This document shows, piece by piece, positions 1 to 7,015 of a DNA stretch of 64,000 nucleotides. The notes under the pieces are model-generated. The model did no database searches and was not told the origin of the DNA. It worked only from the letters and a program-made list of their open reading frames with translations. The stretch is from AB-629-J13 sp964518835 (GTDB lineage: Bacteria; Fidelibacterota; Marinisomatia; Marinisomatales; AB-629-J13): positions 1 through 64,000 of the forward strand of contig CAZFKU010000001.1 in the NCBI GenBank assembly GCA_964518835.1. Reading direction: 5' to 3'. A program made the translations under genes and the position numbers. Position 1 is the stretch's first letter; each line of letters opens with the position of its first letter.

Positions 1-50
1 TATGCCGCATTTCGAGTGCGGTGCATTCAGCCGGACTCTGCCATCTCTCC
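1..50 (-). tRNA. tRNA-Ser(CGA), 3' part cut off by window edge
   Basis: Read on the minus strand, the first 50 bases form the 5' half of a class II tRNA. They show an acceptor strand GGAGAGA, a D arm with the serine-like GGCAGAGTC start, and an anticodon stem CCGCA/TGCGG around the loop CTCGAAA. The anticodon is CGA (positions 12-14), which reads UCG serine codons. The variable arm, T arm and 3' acceptor strand lie outside the window. Identity rests on the anticodon and the serine-like D arm. Confidence 0.85.
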
Positions 51-211
51 AATTGATTTTTTATAATTCTTTAAGTATGGAATAATTTACTATTTCATTA
101 TATTTCCTTTTTAATTAAATCATTAAAATAGTTAATAATTATGAGGAATTACCGATAATATCCAAGGCGGTTTCTTTTATTCAAAGAAAATGAAATATTG
201 TGTAGTAAAAA

Positions 212-601
212 ATGAAAAACCCATTTAAGAAAAAAAAGAAAGAGGAAAAGGTTGAGGATAAATCCAAAAAACCTTCAAAAGAGGAGATAAGAAGTACACC
301 TCCTCCAAGGCGTTCTTTAATTGTTGAACCACCCACACCAAAAGAGGATATTCCCATGAGTGATAATGAATATAAATTAAATCATTTAGTAGAAACTGAA
401 TTGAATGTAATTCAGAAAAAAGCCAAATCTCTCCATTTGAAAGCAGAGGATAATTTTGCAGAAAAATCTGATGATAACTATTGGAAGGTCAGTGTGAATG
501 AATTCATGAAATACATCAATCAGAGATCCCAGATCATCATTGATCAGTTGTCTAAAAAGTCACATGCGGTGGAAATTGAAATGGATGATTCAGACAATTA
601 A
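212..601 (+). CDS. Hypothetical lysine-rich 129-aa protein
   Basis: I do not recognise this protein. It has no signal peptide or membrane segment. Residues 1-30 are extremely lysine-rich, followed by a proline-rich linker (about 30-48) and a predicted alpha-helical region (about 50-120) with a Trp/Tyr-containing centre and an acidic tail. This suggests a cytoplasmic protein with a disordered basic N-terminus that may bind nucleic acid or membrane; that is inference only. It is one of the few plus-strand genes here, convergent with tadA, which ends 16 bases away. The start is ATG, with no clear Shine-Dalgarno before it. Confidence 0.6.
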   Translation: MKNPFKKKKKEEKVEDKSKKPSKEEIRSTPPPRRSLIVEPPTPKEDIPMSDNEYKLNHLVETELNVIQKKAKSLHLKAEDNFAEKSDDNYWKVSVNEFMKYINQRSQIIIDQLSKKSHAVEIEMDDSDN

Positions 602-617
602 TATTGAATTAAATTAA

Positions 618-1076
618 TCAATTTCGTTTCTCTAAAAAGTAATCACTTAGAATTCCCCTGCATTTATCCTCCAGGATCCCGCCTTTTACAATAACACTGT
701 TATTTAAAACAGGATCTCCGCACAAATTATAAACTGATCCGCAGAATCCTGCATCATTGTCATAGCACCCGAACACGACCATTTTAAGACGACTGTTCAG
801 GATTGCACCGGCACACATGGCGCAAGGCTCTTTCGTTACGAATAAAACACCCTCTTCCAACCGCCAGTCTTCCAATGTATTTGCTGCAGCAGTAATGGCG
901 ATCATTTCTGCATGAGCCGTAGGGTCTGATAATCGTTCACATTGATTATACCCTTTCCCGATGATCCTGTTTTCATGCACTACGACAGAACCAACGGGAA
1001 CTTCATCAACACGGTAGGCCTTTTCCGCTTCAGAAAAAGCGTGATTCATAAATTGTTCTAACTGCTGTTTTTTCAA
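618..1076 (-). CDS. tadA: tRNA-specific adenosine deaminase TadA
   Basis: This is a cytidine/deoxycytidylate-deaminase-fold protein of 152 aa that deaminates the wobble adenosine (A34) of tRNA-Arg(ACG) to inosine. The zinc-site signatures are visible: HAEMIAI (His ligand and catalytic Glu) and PCAMCAGA (two Cys ligands), together with the VPVGSVVV strand typical of the family. The frame opens with TTG at 1076. The first ATG is at 1049, which would remove the first nine residues; family members usually have a short stretch before this Met, so TTG is preferred. It lies just downstream of tRNA-Arg(CCG) on the same strand. Function is secure; the exact start is not. Confidence 0.93.
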   Translation of the reverse strand: MKKQQLEQFMNHAFSEAEKAYRVDEVPVGSVVVHENRIIGKGYNQCERLSDPTAHAEMIAITAAANTLEDWRLEEGVLFVTKEPCAMCAGAILNSRLKMVVFGCYDNDAGFCGSVYNLCGDPVLNNSVIVKGGILEDKCRGILSDYFLEKRN

Positions 1077-1102
1077 AAATTCAGCAGGTCAATTAATAAT
1101 TG

Positions 1103-1174
1103 TACGCCCGAAGGGAGTTGAACCCCTATCTAAGGAACCGGAATCCTTTATTCTATCCATTGAACTACGGGCGC
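1103..1174 (-). tRNA. tRNA-Arg(CCG)
   Basis: A complete 72-nt cloverleaf on the minus strand. The acceptor GCGCCCG pairs with CGGGCGT (closing G-U pair), the D arm contains TTCAATGGATAGAA, the anticodon stem AAGGA/TCCTT encloses TTCCGGT with anticodon CCG, and the T arm has loop TTCAACT. The CCA end is not encoded. It reads CGG arginine codons. It sits between folD and tadA and is probably transcribed with them. Confidence 0.93.
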
Positions 1175-1202
1175 ATTGAAGGTTTAAATTTAAATATTTT
1201 GT

Positions 1203-2084
1203 TCAGGAATTGACTATAATTCGTTCAGCAGATTCCACAGTATTTTCAACCAGCATGGCGATGGTCATGGGTCCCACTCCACCAGGTACAGGTGTAGCTG
1301 CGGACACTTTATCCTGAATTGAAACCCAATCCGCATCTCCTACCAGCCGATATCCTTTTTCGTTTTCTGCTTCTACCCTGTTAATTCCTACATCAACAAC
1401 TACTGCTCCTTTTTTCAGCATATTTCCTGTTAAAAATCCCGGAACTCCCAAAGCAGAAATCACCACATCCGCAGATGAAGTGAAATCCCGGATATTTTTC
1501 GTTCCTGAATGACAGACTGTCGTTGTAGCATTTGCTCTCGTTTTCTTCATACTTGTGAGCAAAGAAATGGGTCTCCCCACAATATTACTCCTTCCTAAAA
1601 CCACTATATGTTTTCCGTTAAGATCTATATCATAATGTTCAAATATCCTCATGATCCCCTTTGGAGTACATGAGATGAATCGTGGATGTCCAATTGAAAG
1701 TAAACCAACATTTTCAGGATGGAATCCATCCACATCTTTTTCAGGTGAAACCAACTGTATAATTTTCAAATCGTTCATCTGTTTTGGGAGCGGAAGTTGT
1801 ATTAAGATGCCATGTATTTCTCTATCATGGTTCAAGGTTTGAATCTTCGAGATTAATTCTGCTTCATCAATGGATTTTTCAAGATGAATCGTTTTTGAAT
1901 GTAACCCAAGCGATTCAAATTTCCTGGTTTTTGAATTAACGTAAATTTTAGAAGCAGGATTCTCTCCCACCAAAATAACTGCAAGTCCGGGAGTGATACC
2001 CTGACTTTTTAAAGAATCAATGCGGGGAATTAAATTTGAATAAACCTTCCGGCTTACTTCTTTTCCGGAAAGGATTTGAACCAT
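1203..2084 (-). CDS. folD: Bifunctional methylenetetrahydrofolate dehydrogenase/cyclohydrolase FolD
   Basis: FolD interconverts 5,10-methylene-THF, methenyl-THF and 10-formyl-THF, supplying one-carbon units for purines and formyl-Met-tRNA. The sequence shows the catalytic Lys motif YVNSKTRK, the folate motif DVDGFHPENVG, the nucleotide-site GRSNIVGRP, and the C-terminal PGGVGPMTIAML signature. It is full length. The frame opens with a TTG at 2090, but an ATG two codons later (2084) fits the usual family start and is used here. It is the last gene of the thrS-to-zapA operon, 18 bases after zapA with this start. Confidence 0.96.
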   Translation of the reverse strand: MVQILSGKEVSRKVYSNLIPRIDSLKSQGITPGLAVILVGENPASKIYVNSKTRKFESLGLHSKTIHLEKSIDEAELISKIQTLNHDREIHGILIQLPLPKQMNDLKIIQLVSPEKDVDGFHPENVGLLSIGHPRFISCTPKGIMRIFEHYDIDLNGKHIVVLGRSNIVGRPISLLTSMKKTRANATTTVCHSGTKNIRDFTSSADVVISALGVPGFLTGNMLKKGAVVVDVGINRVEAENEKGYRLVGDADWVSIQDKVSAATPVPGGVGPMTIAMLVENTVESAERIIVNS

Positions 2085-2102
2085 GGACAAGAATTTAAGT
2101 AA

Positions 2103-2399
2103 CTAAACCAGGGTTTCGTCTATGTAATCAACCAGAGACTGAATCCGGTCTTCAATATCATCCGTATTTATGGATGATGATTTTTTCTTGGAGAATAATT
2201 CATCAGCAATATTCATAGCAGTTAAAATGGCAATCCGTGAGGTAGATTGATCAGAGGCTAATCCTTTTTCCACTTCTTTCATTCTGTTGCTGACGTATTC
2301 CGCTACTTCCTTGATATATTCGGGATCAGCCGGTGCCTTGACTGTATATTCATGTCCAAAAATACTGACACGAACCAGGGATTTTTGATCGTCATCCAT
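2103..2399 (-). CDS. zapA: Cell division protein ZapA
   Basis: This 98-aa protein matches the ZapA family, small FtsZ-ring cross-linkers. The N-terminal VRVSIFGHEYTVKAP strand-turn pattern and the central helix with SRIAILTAMNIADELF are typical, followed by a C-terminal coiled-coil tail. The ATG lies 4 bases after the stop of the 59-aa coiled-coil gene, so the two are likely co-translated. Placement between pheT and folD matches the common linkage of zapA with housekeeping genes. Confidence 0.88.
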   Translation of the reverse strand: MDDDQKSLVRVSIFGHEYTVKAPADPEYIKEVAEYVSNRMKEVEKGLASDQSTSRIAILTAMNIADELFSKKKSSSINTDDIEDRIQSLVDYIDETLV

Positions 2400-2403
2400 A
2401 ACC

Positions 2404-2583
2404 TTATGCCTGTTCTAATATAGAGAGAAGTTTTTTGACCTTCAACTCAATTTTTGCCAATTTATCGTTGAGATCAAGTGTTCCGGATTCTGTTGATTGA
2501 GAGAACTTTCTTGCATTTTTAAGGTCTGTCACAAGGTGTTTTACCTTATCTTCAAGGATATCAAGAATTTCAAACTCACTCAT
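2404..2583 (-). CDS. 59-aa coiled-coil protein between pheT and zapA (possible ZapB-like partner)
   Basis: A short frame of 59 codons plus TAA. It starts MSEFEILDILEDKVKHL and ends KKLLSILEQA, with leucine/isoleucine heptad spacing (EILDILEDKVKHLVTDL and later LAKIELKVKKLLSIL) that predicts a coiled coil broken near residues 28-37. Its ATG overlaps the pheT stop as ATGA, and its stop is 4 bases before the zapA ATG, strong signs of a real translated gene. Size, coiled coil and linkage to zapA suggest a ZapB-like or ZapA-associated division factor; this is inference. Confidence 0.75.
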   Translation of the reverse strand: MSEFEILDILEDKVKHLVTDLKNARKFSQSTESGTLDLNDKLAKIELKVKKLLSILEQA

Positions 2584-4946
2584 GCTCTTAATTCCGCTTT
2601 AAACTGCGATGTTACTTTTTTAATGATTTGATCAATGATTGAATTGACCTCACTATCCTCAAGTGTTTTAGATTCACTTTGAAAAATCATTTTGAAAACC
2701 ATGCTCTTTTTATCGTTTCCCAGTGATTCATGTCTGTACAAATTTACGGGATTTAAACTTTTTATCAATCCTTTACCTGATTTTTTTATTAAGGTTATTA
2801 TTTCCCCTGAATCCAGGGTATTAGGAAGTATAAAATTCAACTCCCTTTCAATCTTTGGGTATTTTGAAACAGGAGTATATTGGGTAATTTTTTCCATTTG
2901 ATTCAGCAGAGGGTTTGTCAGCAGTTCAAATCCAAAAACTTCCCAAAGGTCTATTTCCAAATCATTTTTAAGAACGTTATCCGAAATCTTTCCAAATTTC
3001 CCAAGCATTGTTTTTTTATGAGTGATAGAAAATCCGGGAGTAAATAAACCATCATCTTCACGCTTTATTTTTATGCCCCTCTTAAATATACTCCTCATTA
3101 ATGTTTCAATATGGCCTTTAATAGTGAAAATTGAATGAGAACTACCATCATTATGAATGGTTTCAGAAAAAGCCGAACCATACACAATTCCGCTCACTGC
3201 CATTTTTTCTAAACTGGTTTGTCCGTCATCAAAATGTACCGATCCCATTTCAAATAACTGTATATCTCCCCTGCCATTATTTACATTATACCCCAAGGTT
3301 TCAAGCAATCCCGGAATCAGGGATGTGCGTAAATGGGTCATCTTATCACTTTGGGGATTCATCACTTTGACTGGGTCACCATTACATCGGGAAATTATTT
3401 CAGATTGCAGGGTATTGGAGTAACATTGGTTATATCCCAATCCTTTTAGCATGTTCTGAATGTTCTTTGTTTCACGGTGGGGATCTTGAACCTCAGAATT
3501 TAAGGTACCGGTATATGAAGATCCGCTGGGGATTTTATCATATCCGTACACTCGAATTATTTCTTCAATAAGATCAATTTCCCGTGTTAAGTCCGGACGA
3601 AAAGATGGTGGAATACATGTCCATCTTCCCTTTCCGTTTGATTTCATTTTCACACTCAATGCGGTTAATACGGTTTTTGTAAATCTTTCAGGAATGTTAA
3701 TTCCTGATAATCTGTTTATTCGTTCAGAATCTAACAGTATTTCAGGTTGATTAATTTTTTCTGGGTAAGCATCTGTCATTTTTGAGACCAGTTCCCCACC
3801 GCAGAGTTCATTCACTAATTCTACCACTCGCCAAAAAGCAGTTACACATCCATTTGGATCAGCGCCTCTTTCAAATCGTTTGGAAGATTCTGTACTCATT
3901 CCAAGATTTTTTGCTCCCTTCCGAATTGAAACAGGATCAAAATACGCCGATTCGATCAATATGGAATTTGTCTCATTGGATACTGCGGATTTTTCTCCAC
4001 CCATAATGCCTGCCAGAGCTACTGGGTCTTTACCATTCGTAATGAGTAAATGGTCTTGGATTAGTTTACATTCCTGTCCATCCAGTGTAGTGATTTTTTC
4101 TCCGGAGTTTGCATTGCGTACTGAGACCTTATTATCAGGAAAATATTTTAAATCGAATATATGTGTTGGATGTCCCATTTCAAGAAGTACATAATTGGAA
4201 ATATCTACCAGACTGTTTATGGGTCTCATACCTGCAGAAATCAATGATTCAGCCAACCATGATGGAGAATTTCCCATTTTTATATTTTTCATGACTCCTG
4301 CAATATATCTGGGACAACCTTTGTCATTTTCCAGTGAAATGTTGATTTTATATTGCGATTGAGAATTTGTGACCTTAACAGGAATTGATTTCAGTTTTCT
4401 ATTACATTTGGCAGCAATCTCCCGGGCAATTCCCAAATGAGACATGGAATCCGGGCGGTTGGGAGTAATGTCCAATTCAAGTGTTTCCAAAAAAGGAGAG
4501 ATACATTTGGAAAGTTGTAGTCCGGGATCAATATTTTCATCCAATACCATAATTCCTTCATGTTCATCAGAAATTCCCAATTCTCTTTCAGAACAGATCA
4601 TTCCTGCACTTTCTTCTCCACGGATTTTCATTTTTTTTATTTTAAATCCGTTTGAAAAATTAGTTCCTATCCTTGCGTAAGCTACAGTTTGTCCGGTATC
4701 TACATTCGGTGCACCGCATACAACTTGTTTATCTCCATCCCCATCATCTATTTGACATAATTTCAATTTATCTGCATTGGGATGTGGAATACATTCCAAA
4801 ACTCTGGCTGAAACGATATTTTTATTCTCCCAATTTGACTCAGGAATTTCAGCTTCAAATCCCAGCATAGTCAACATTTCTGCTAATTCTTCAGTTGTTT
4901 CAGGGATATCTACAAATTTTCTGAGCCAGTGAACACTGATTTTCAT
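2580..4946 (-). CDS. pheT: Phenylalanyl-tRNA synthetase beta subunit
   Basis: This is the beta chain of the (alpha-beta)2 enzyme that charges tRNA-Phe. At 788 aa it has the full bacterial architecture: an N-terminal tRNA-binding OB fold (about 40-150, including CIPHPNADKLKLCQI), a B3/4 editing domain (about 210-375), a B5 domain (about 400-475), a catalytic-like core, and a C-terminal ferredoxin-fold anticodon-binding domain (about 690-788). Its ATG overlaps the pheS stop by one base (TGATG), implying translational coupling that keeps the subunits equimolar. Nothing appears missing. Confidence 0.97.
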   Translation of the reverse strand: MKISVHWLRKFVDIPETTEELAEMLTMLGFEAEIPESNWENKNIVSARVLECIPHPNADKLKLCQIDDGDGDKQVVCGAPNVDTGQTVAYARIGTNFSNGFKIKKMKIRGEESAGMICSERELGISDEHEGIMVLDENIDPGLQLSKCISPFLETLELDITPNRPDSMSHLGIAREIAAKCNRKLKSIPVKVTNSQSQYKINISLENDKGCPRYIAGVMKNIKMGNSPSWLAESLISAGMRPINSLVDISNYVLLEMGHPTHIFDLKYFPDNKVSVRNANSGEKITTLDGQECKLIQDHLLITNGKDPVALAGIMGGEKSAVSNETNSILIESAYFDPVSIRKGAKNLGMSTESSKRFERGADPNGCVTAFWRVVELVNELCGGELVSKMTDAYPEKINQPEILLDSERINRLSGINIPERFTKTVLTALSVKMKSNGKGRWTCIPPSFRPDLTREIDLIEEIIRVYGYDKIPSGSSYTGTLNSEVQDPHRETKNIQNMLKGLGYNQCYSNTLQSEIISRCNGDPVKVMNPQSDKMTHLRTSLIPGLLETLGYNVNNGRGDIQLFEMGSVHFDDGQTSLEKMAVSGIVYGSAFSETIHNDGSSHSIFTIKGHIETLMRSIFKRGIKIKREDDGLFTPGFSITHKKTMLGKFGKISDNVLKNDLEIDLWEVFGFELLTNPLLNQMEKITQYTPVSKYPKIERELNFILPNTLDSGEIITLIKKSGKGLIKSLNPVNLYRHESLGNDKKSMVFKMIFQSESKTLEDSEVNSIIDQIIKKVTSQFKAELRA

Positions 4947-5938
4947 CAGAATTGTTCCAGAAATCTCAGGTCACCCTGATAAAAAAGACGAATGTCATTG
5001 ATCTTGTATTTCAGCATTGCCATGCGTTCAATTCCCATACCAAAAGCATATCCGTCCCATTTTTTCGGGTCGTAGCCCACATTGATCAAGACTTGGGGAT
5101 CAACCATTCCACAACCCAATATTTCCATCCATTGACTTCGTTCTTCGTTCCACAGGTCCACTTCTGCGCTGGGTTCTGTGAAAGGAAAATAACTGGGTCT
5201 GAAACGAATTTTGGTCTCATTTCCAAAAAGAGAATGGATAAAATATTCCAAAGTACCTTTTAATTCCGAGAAGGAAACATTCTCATTTATGTATAATCCT
5301 TCTACCTGGTGAAAAAGACAATAACTTTTATAACTGATAGCTTCATTACGGAACACTCTTCCGGGAACAATATATCTTAACGGTGGATTCATAGATTCCA
5401 TCAGATGAATTTGCACATTGGAGGTATGGGTGCGCAGAACGGTATTTTTGTCTATAAAAAATGTATCCTGCATATCACGTGCAGGATGGTGCCTGGGTAT
5501 GTTTAATGCTTCAAAATTATGAAAGTCATCATCAATTTCTGGACCGTAAGCAACAGAAAATCCAATGGATGTAAAAATAGATTTTATTTCATCCAAAATG
5601 GATTCCAATGGATGAATTGTCCCGATTTTATGAGGAATTCCGGGAAGAGAATAATCTGCATATTCACCATTTTCCTCACTGATTTTAGCTGAAACTACTT
5701 TTTTTGCATCATCGTAGAGAGCTTGACATTCCTGCTTAAGATCATTGATTCGTTTTCCAAATAAGGGTTTTTCTTCATTAGACACAGTGGTGATCTGGTT
5801 GAAAAGTGAGGTTATTTCTCCTTTTCTTCCCAAAAATTGAACCCGGAGAGATTCTAACTCACCGTCAGTCAATTCCGAAGATTTAAATGCGGTTCTGAAG
5901 GCAGATTGAACTGCCTTCAAATCCGAATCAAATGACAT
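4946..5938 (-). CDS. pheS: Phenylalanyl-tRNA synthetase alpha subunit
   Basis: This is the catalytic class II chain, 330 aa, with an N-terminal coiled coil (about 1-85) and the aminoacylation core. Visible signatures are motif 2 (GRVFRNEAISYKSYCLFHQ, including the FHQVEG strand), the phenylalanine-pocket region FRPSYFPFTEPSAEVD, and motif 3 GMGIERMAMLKY. It starts two bases after rplT ends and overlaps pheT by one base. The order infC-rpmI-rplT-pheS-pheT is the classic bacterial arrangement. Confidence 0.97.
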   Translation of the reverse strand: MSFDSDLKAVQSAFRTAFKSSELTDGELESLRVQFLGRKGEITSLFNQITTVSNEEKPLFGKRINDLKQECQALYDDAKKVVSAKISEENGEYADYSLPGIPHKIGTIHPLESILDEIKSIFTSIGFSVAYGPEIDDDFHNFEALNIPRHHPARDMQDTFFIDKNTVLRTHTSNVQIHLMESMNPPLRYIVPGRVFRNEAISYKSYCLFHQVEGLYINENVSFSELKGTLEYFIHSLFGNETKIRFRPSYFPFTEPSAEVDLWNEERSQWMEILGCGMVDPQVLINVGYDPKKWDGYAFGMGIERMAMLKYKINDIRLFYQGDLRFLEQF

Positions 5939-5940
5939 TA

Positions 5941-6285
5941 TTATTTGACGTGTTCTACCAGTCTTGAAAATGCATTTGGATCATTCATCGCCATGTCAGC
6001 AAGGACTTTTCGGTTTAATTCAACTCCCTTGTCCTTCAGGCGTGCAATAAATGCTGAATAGGACAGGTTATGAAGCCGTGCAGCCGCATTTATTCGAGTG
6101 ATCCATAATCGGCGAAACATTCGTTTTTTCTGTCGTCTGTCCCGATATGCATACAATCCGGCTTTGGAAACAGCATCCTTGGCGGATTTGAAATTGCGAC
6201 TCCTGGCACCATAGTAGCCCTTTGCCTGCTTTACTACTTTTCGATGTCGTCTGTGCCGGGGCACAGAACTGTTTGCTCTTGGCAT
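5941..6285 (-). CDS. rplT: 50S ribosomal protein L20
   Basis: A 114-aa, strongly basic protein matching L20, needed early in 50S assembly through 23S rRNA binding. The N-terminus RHRRHRKVVKQAKGYYGARS and the motif YRDRRQKKRMFRRLWI are diagnostic. The ATG at 6285 is preceded by the strong Shine-Dalgarno AAAGGAG, which overlaps the end of rpmI. In other bacteria L20 represses the rpmI-rplT message by mimicking its rRNA site; I did not identify such an operator here. Confidence 0.97.
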   Translation of the reverse strand: MPRANSSVPRHRRHRKVVKQAKGYYGARSRNFKSAKDAVSKAGLYAYRDRRQKKRMFRRLWITRINAAARLHNLSYSAFIARLKDKGVELNRKVLADMAMNDPNAFSRLVEHVK

Positions 6286-6297
6286 ATTTACACTCCT

Positions 6298-6492
6298 TTA
6301 TTCACAGATCATTCGGCGAACTTTTTGAGCATCTACCGGAGATATAAGGTCTGATTGACGCATTTTTCTTCGAGCACTCTTGCTTCGTCTAATGAGCATG
6401 TGTCTATGGTTTGCTTTATTCCGTCGCAGTTTTCCCGACCCGGTTACTTTGAACCGTTTTGCGGCACCACGGCGGGTTTTCATTTTTGGCAT
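6298..6492 (-). CDS. rpmI: 50S ribosomal protein L35
   Basis: A 64-aa basic protein with the L35 pattern: MPKMKTRRGAAKRFKVTGSG at the start and the KANHRHMLIRRSKSARR segment. The ATG at 6492 has an AGGAG Shine-Dalgarno eight bases upstream, embedded in the end of infC. It lies between infC and rplT as in most bacteria. Confidence 0.96.
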   Translation of the reverse strand: MPKMKTRRGAAKRFKVTGSGKLRRNKANHRHMLIRRSKSARRKMRQSDLISPVDAQKVRRMICE

Positions 6493-6502
6493 GTTTATTC
6501 TC

Positions 6503-7015
6503 CTACTTTCCCGTAAACATCATCACTATTCGTCTTCCTTCAAGGGGACTCTGTTTTTCAAGGATTGCTACATCACCGAGAATTTCTGAAACTTTATTCA
6601 AAACATCCTCACCTAGATCAATCCTTGACATTTCCCTTCCTCGAAACATCATAGTGACTTTTAATTTAAAACCTTCTTTTAAAAATTTTTTACCCATATT
6701 TAATTTATTATCAAGATCATGTTCACCAATTCTTGGTCTGATCCTTAATTCCTTAATTTTGATGACATGTTGTTTCTTTTTACTCTGGTGTTCTTTCTTT
6801 TTTGCTTCATATTTCATTTTACCAAAATCCAGGATTTTACAGACGGGAGGTTTTGCATTTGGAGCAACTTCCACTAAATCCAGTCCAACATTGTCGGCAT
6901 TGCTGATTGCTTCCTCAAGGGAAACAACCCCTAATTGTTGTCCTTCATTATCGATTAGCCGGACTTTGTCCGCTTCAATAAATTCATTCACTTTAATTTC
7001 AGTTAGGTCTGCGAT
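6503..7015 (-). CDS. infC: Translation initiation factor IF-3, probable AUC start
   Basis: IF-3 blocks premature 50S joining and proofreads start codons. The N-domain (EADKVRLIDNEGQQLGVV, LDLVEVAPNAKPPVCKI) and C-domain (KIKELRIRPRIGEHDLDNK) are complete. The first conventional start in frame, GTG at 6991, would begin at MNEFIEAD and clip the usual N-terminal residues, and has no Shine-Dalgarno. The frame stays open upstream. An ATC codon at 7015 has AAAGGAG nine bases before it and gives a 170-aa product, a normal IF-3 length. An ATT at 6997 is another candidate. Non-standard AUU/AUC starts are well known for infC and allow IF-3 to repress its own synthesis. With the AUC start it overlaps the thrS end by 13 bases. 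Confidence 0.93.
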   Translation of the reverse strand: MADLTEIKVNEFIEADKVRLIDNEGQQLGVVSLEEAISNADNVGLDLVEVAPNAKPPVCKILDFGKMKYEAKKKEHQSKKKQHVIKIKELRIRPRIGEHDLDNKLNMGKKFLKEGFKLKVTMMFRGREMSRIDLGEDVLNKVSEILGDVAILEKQSPLEGRRIVMMFTGK

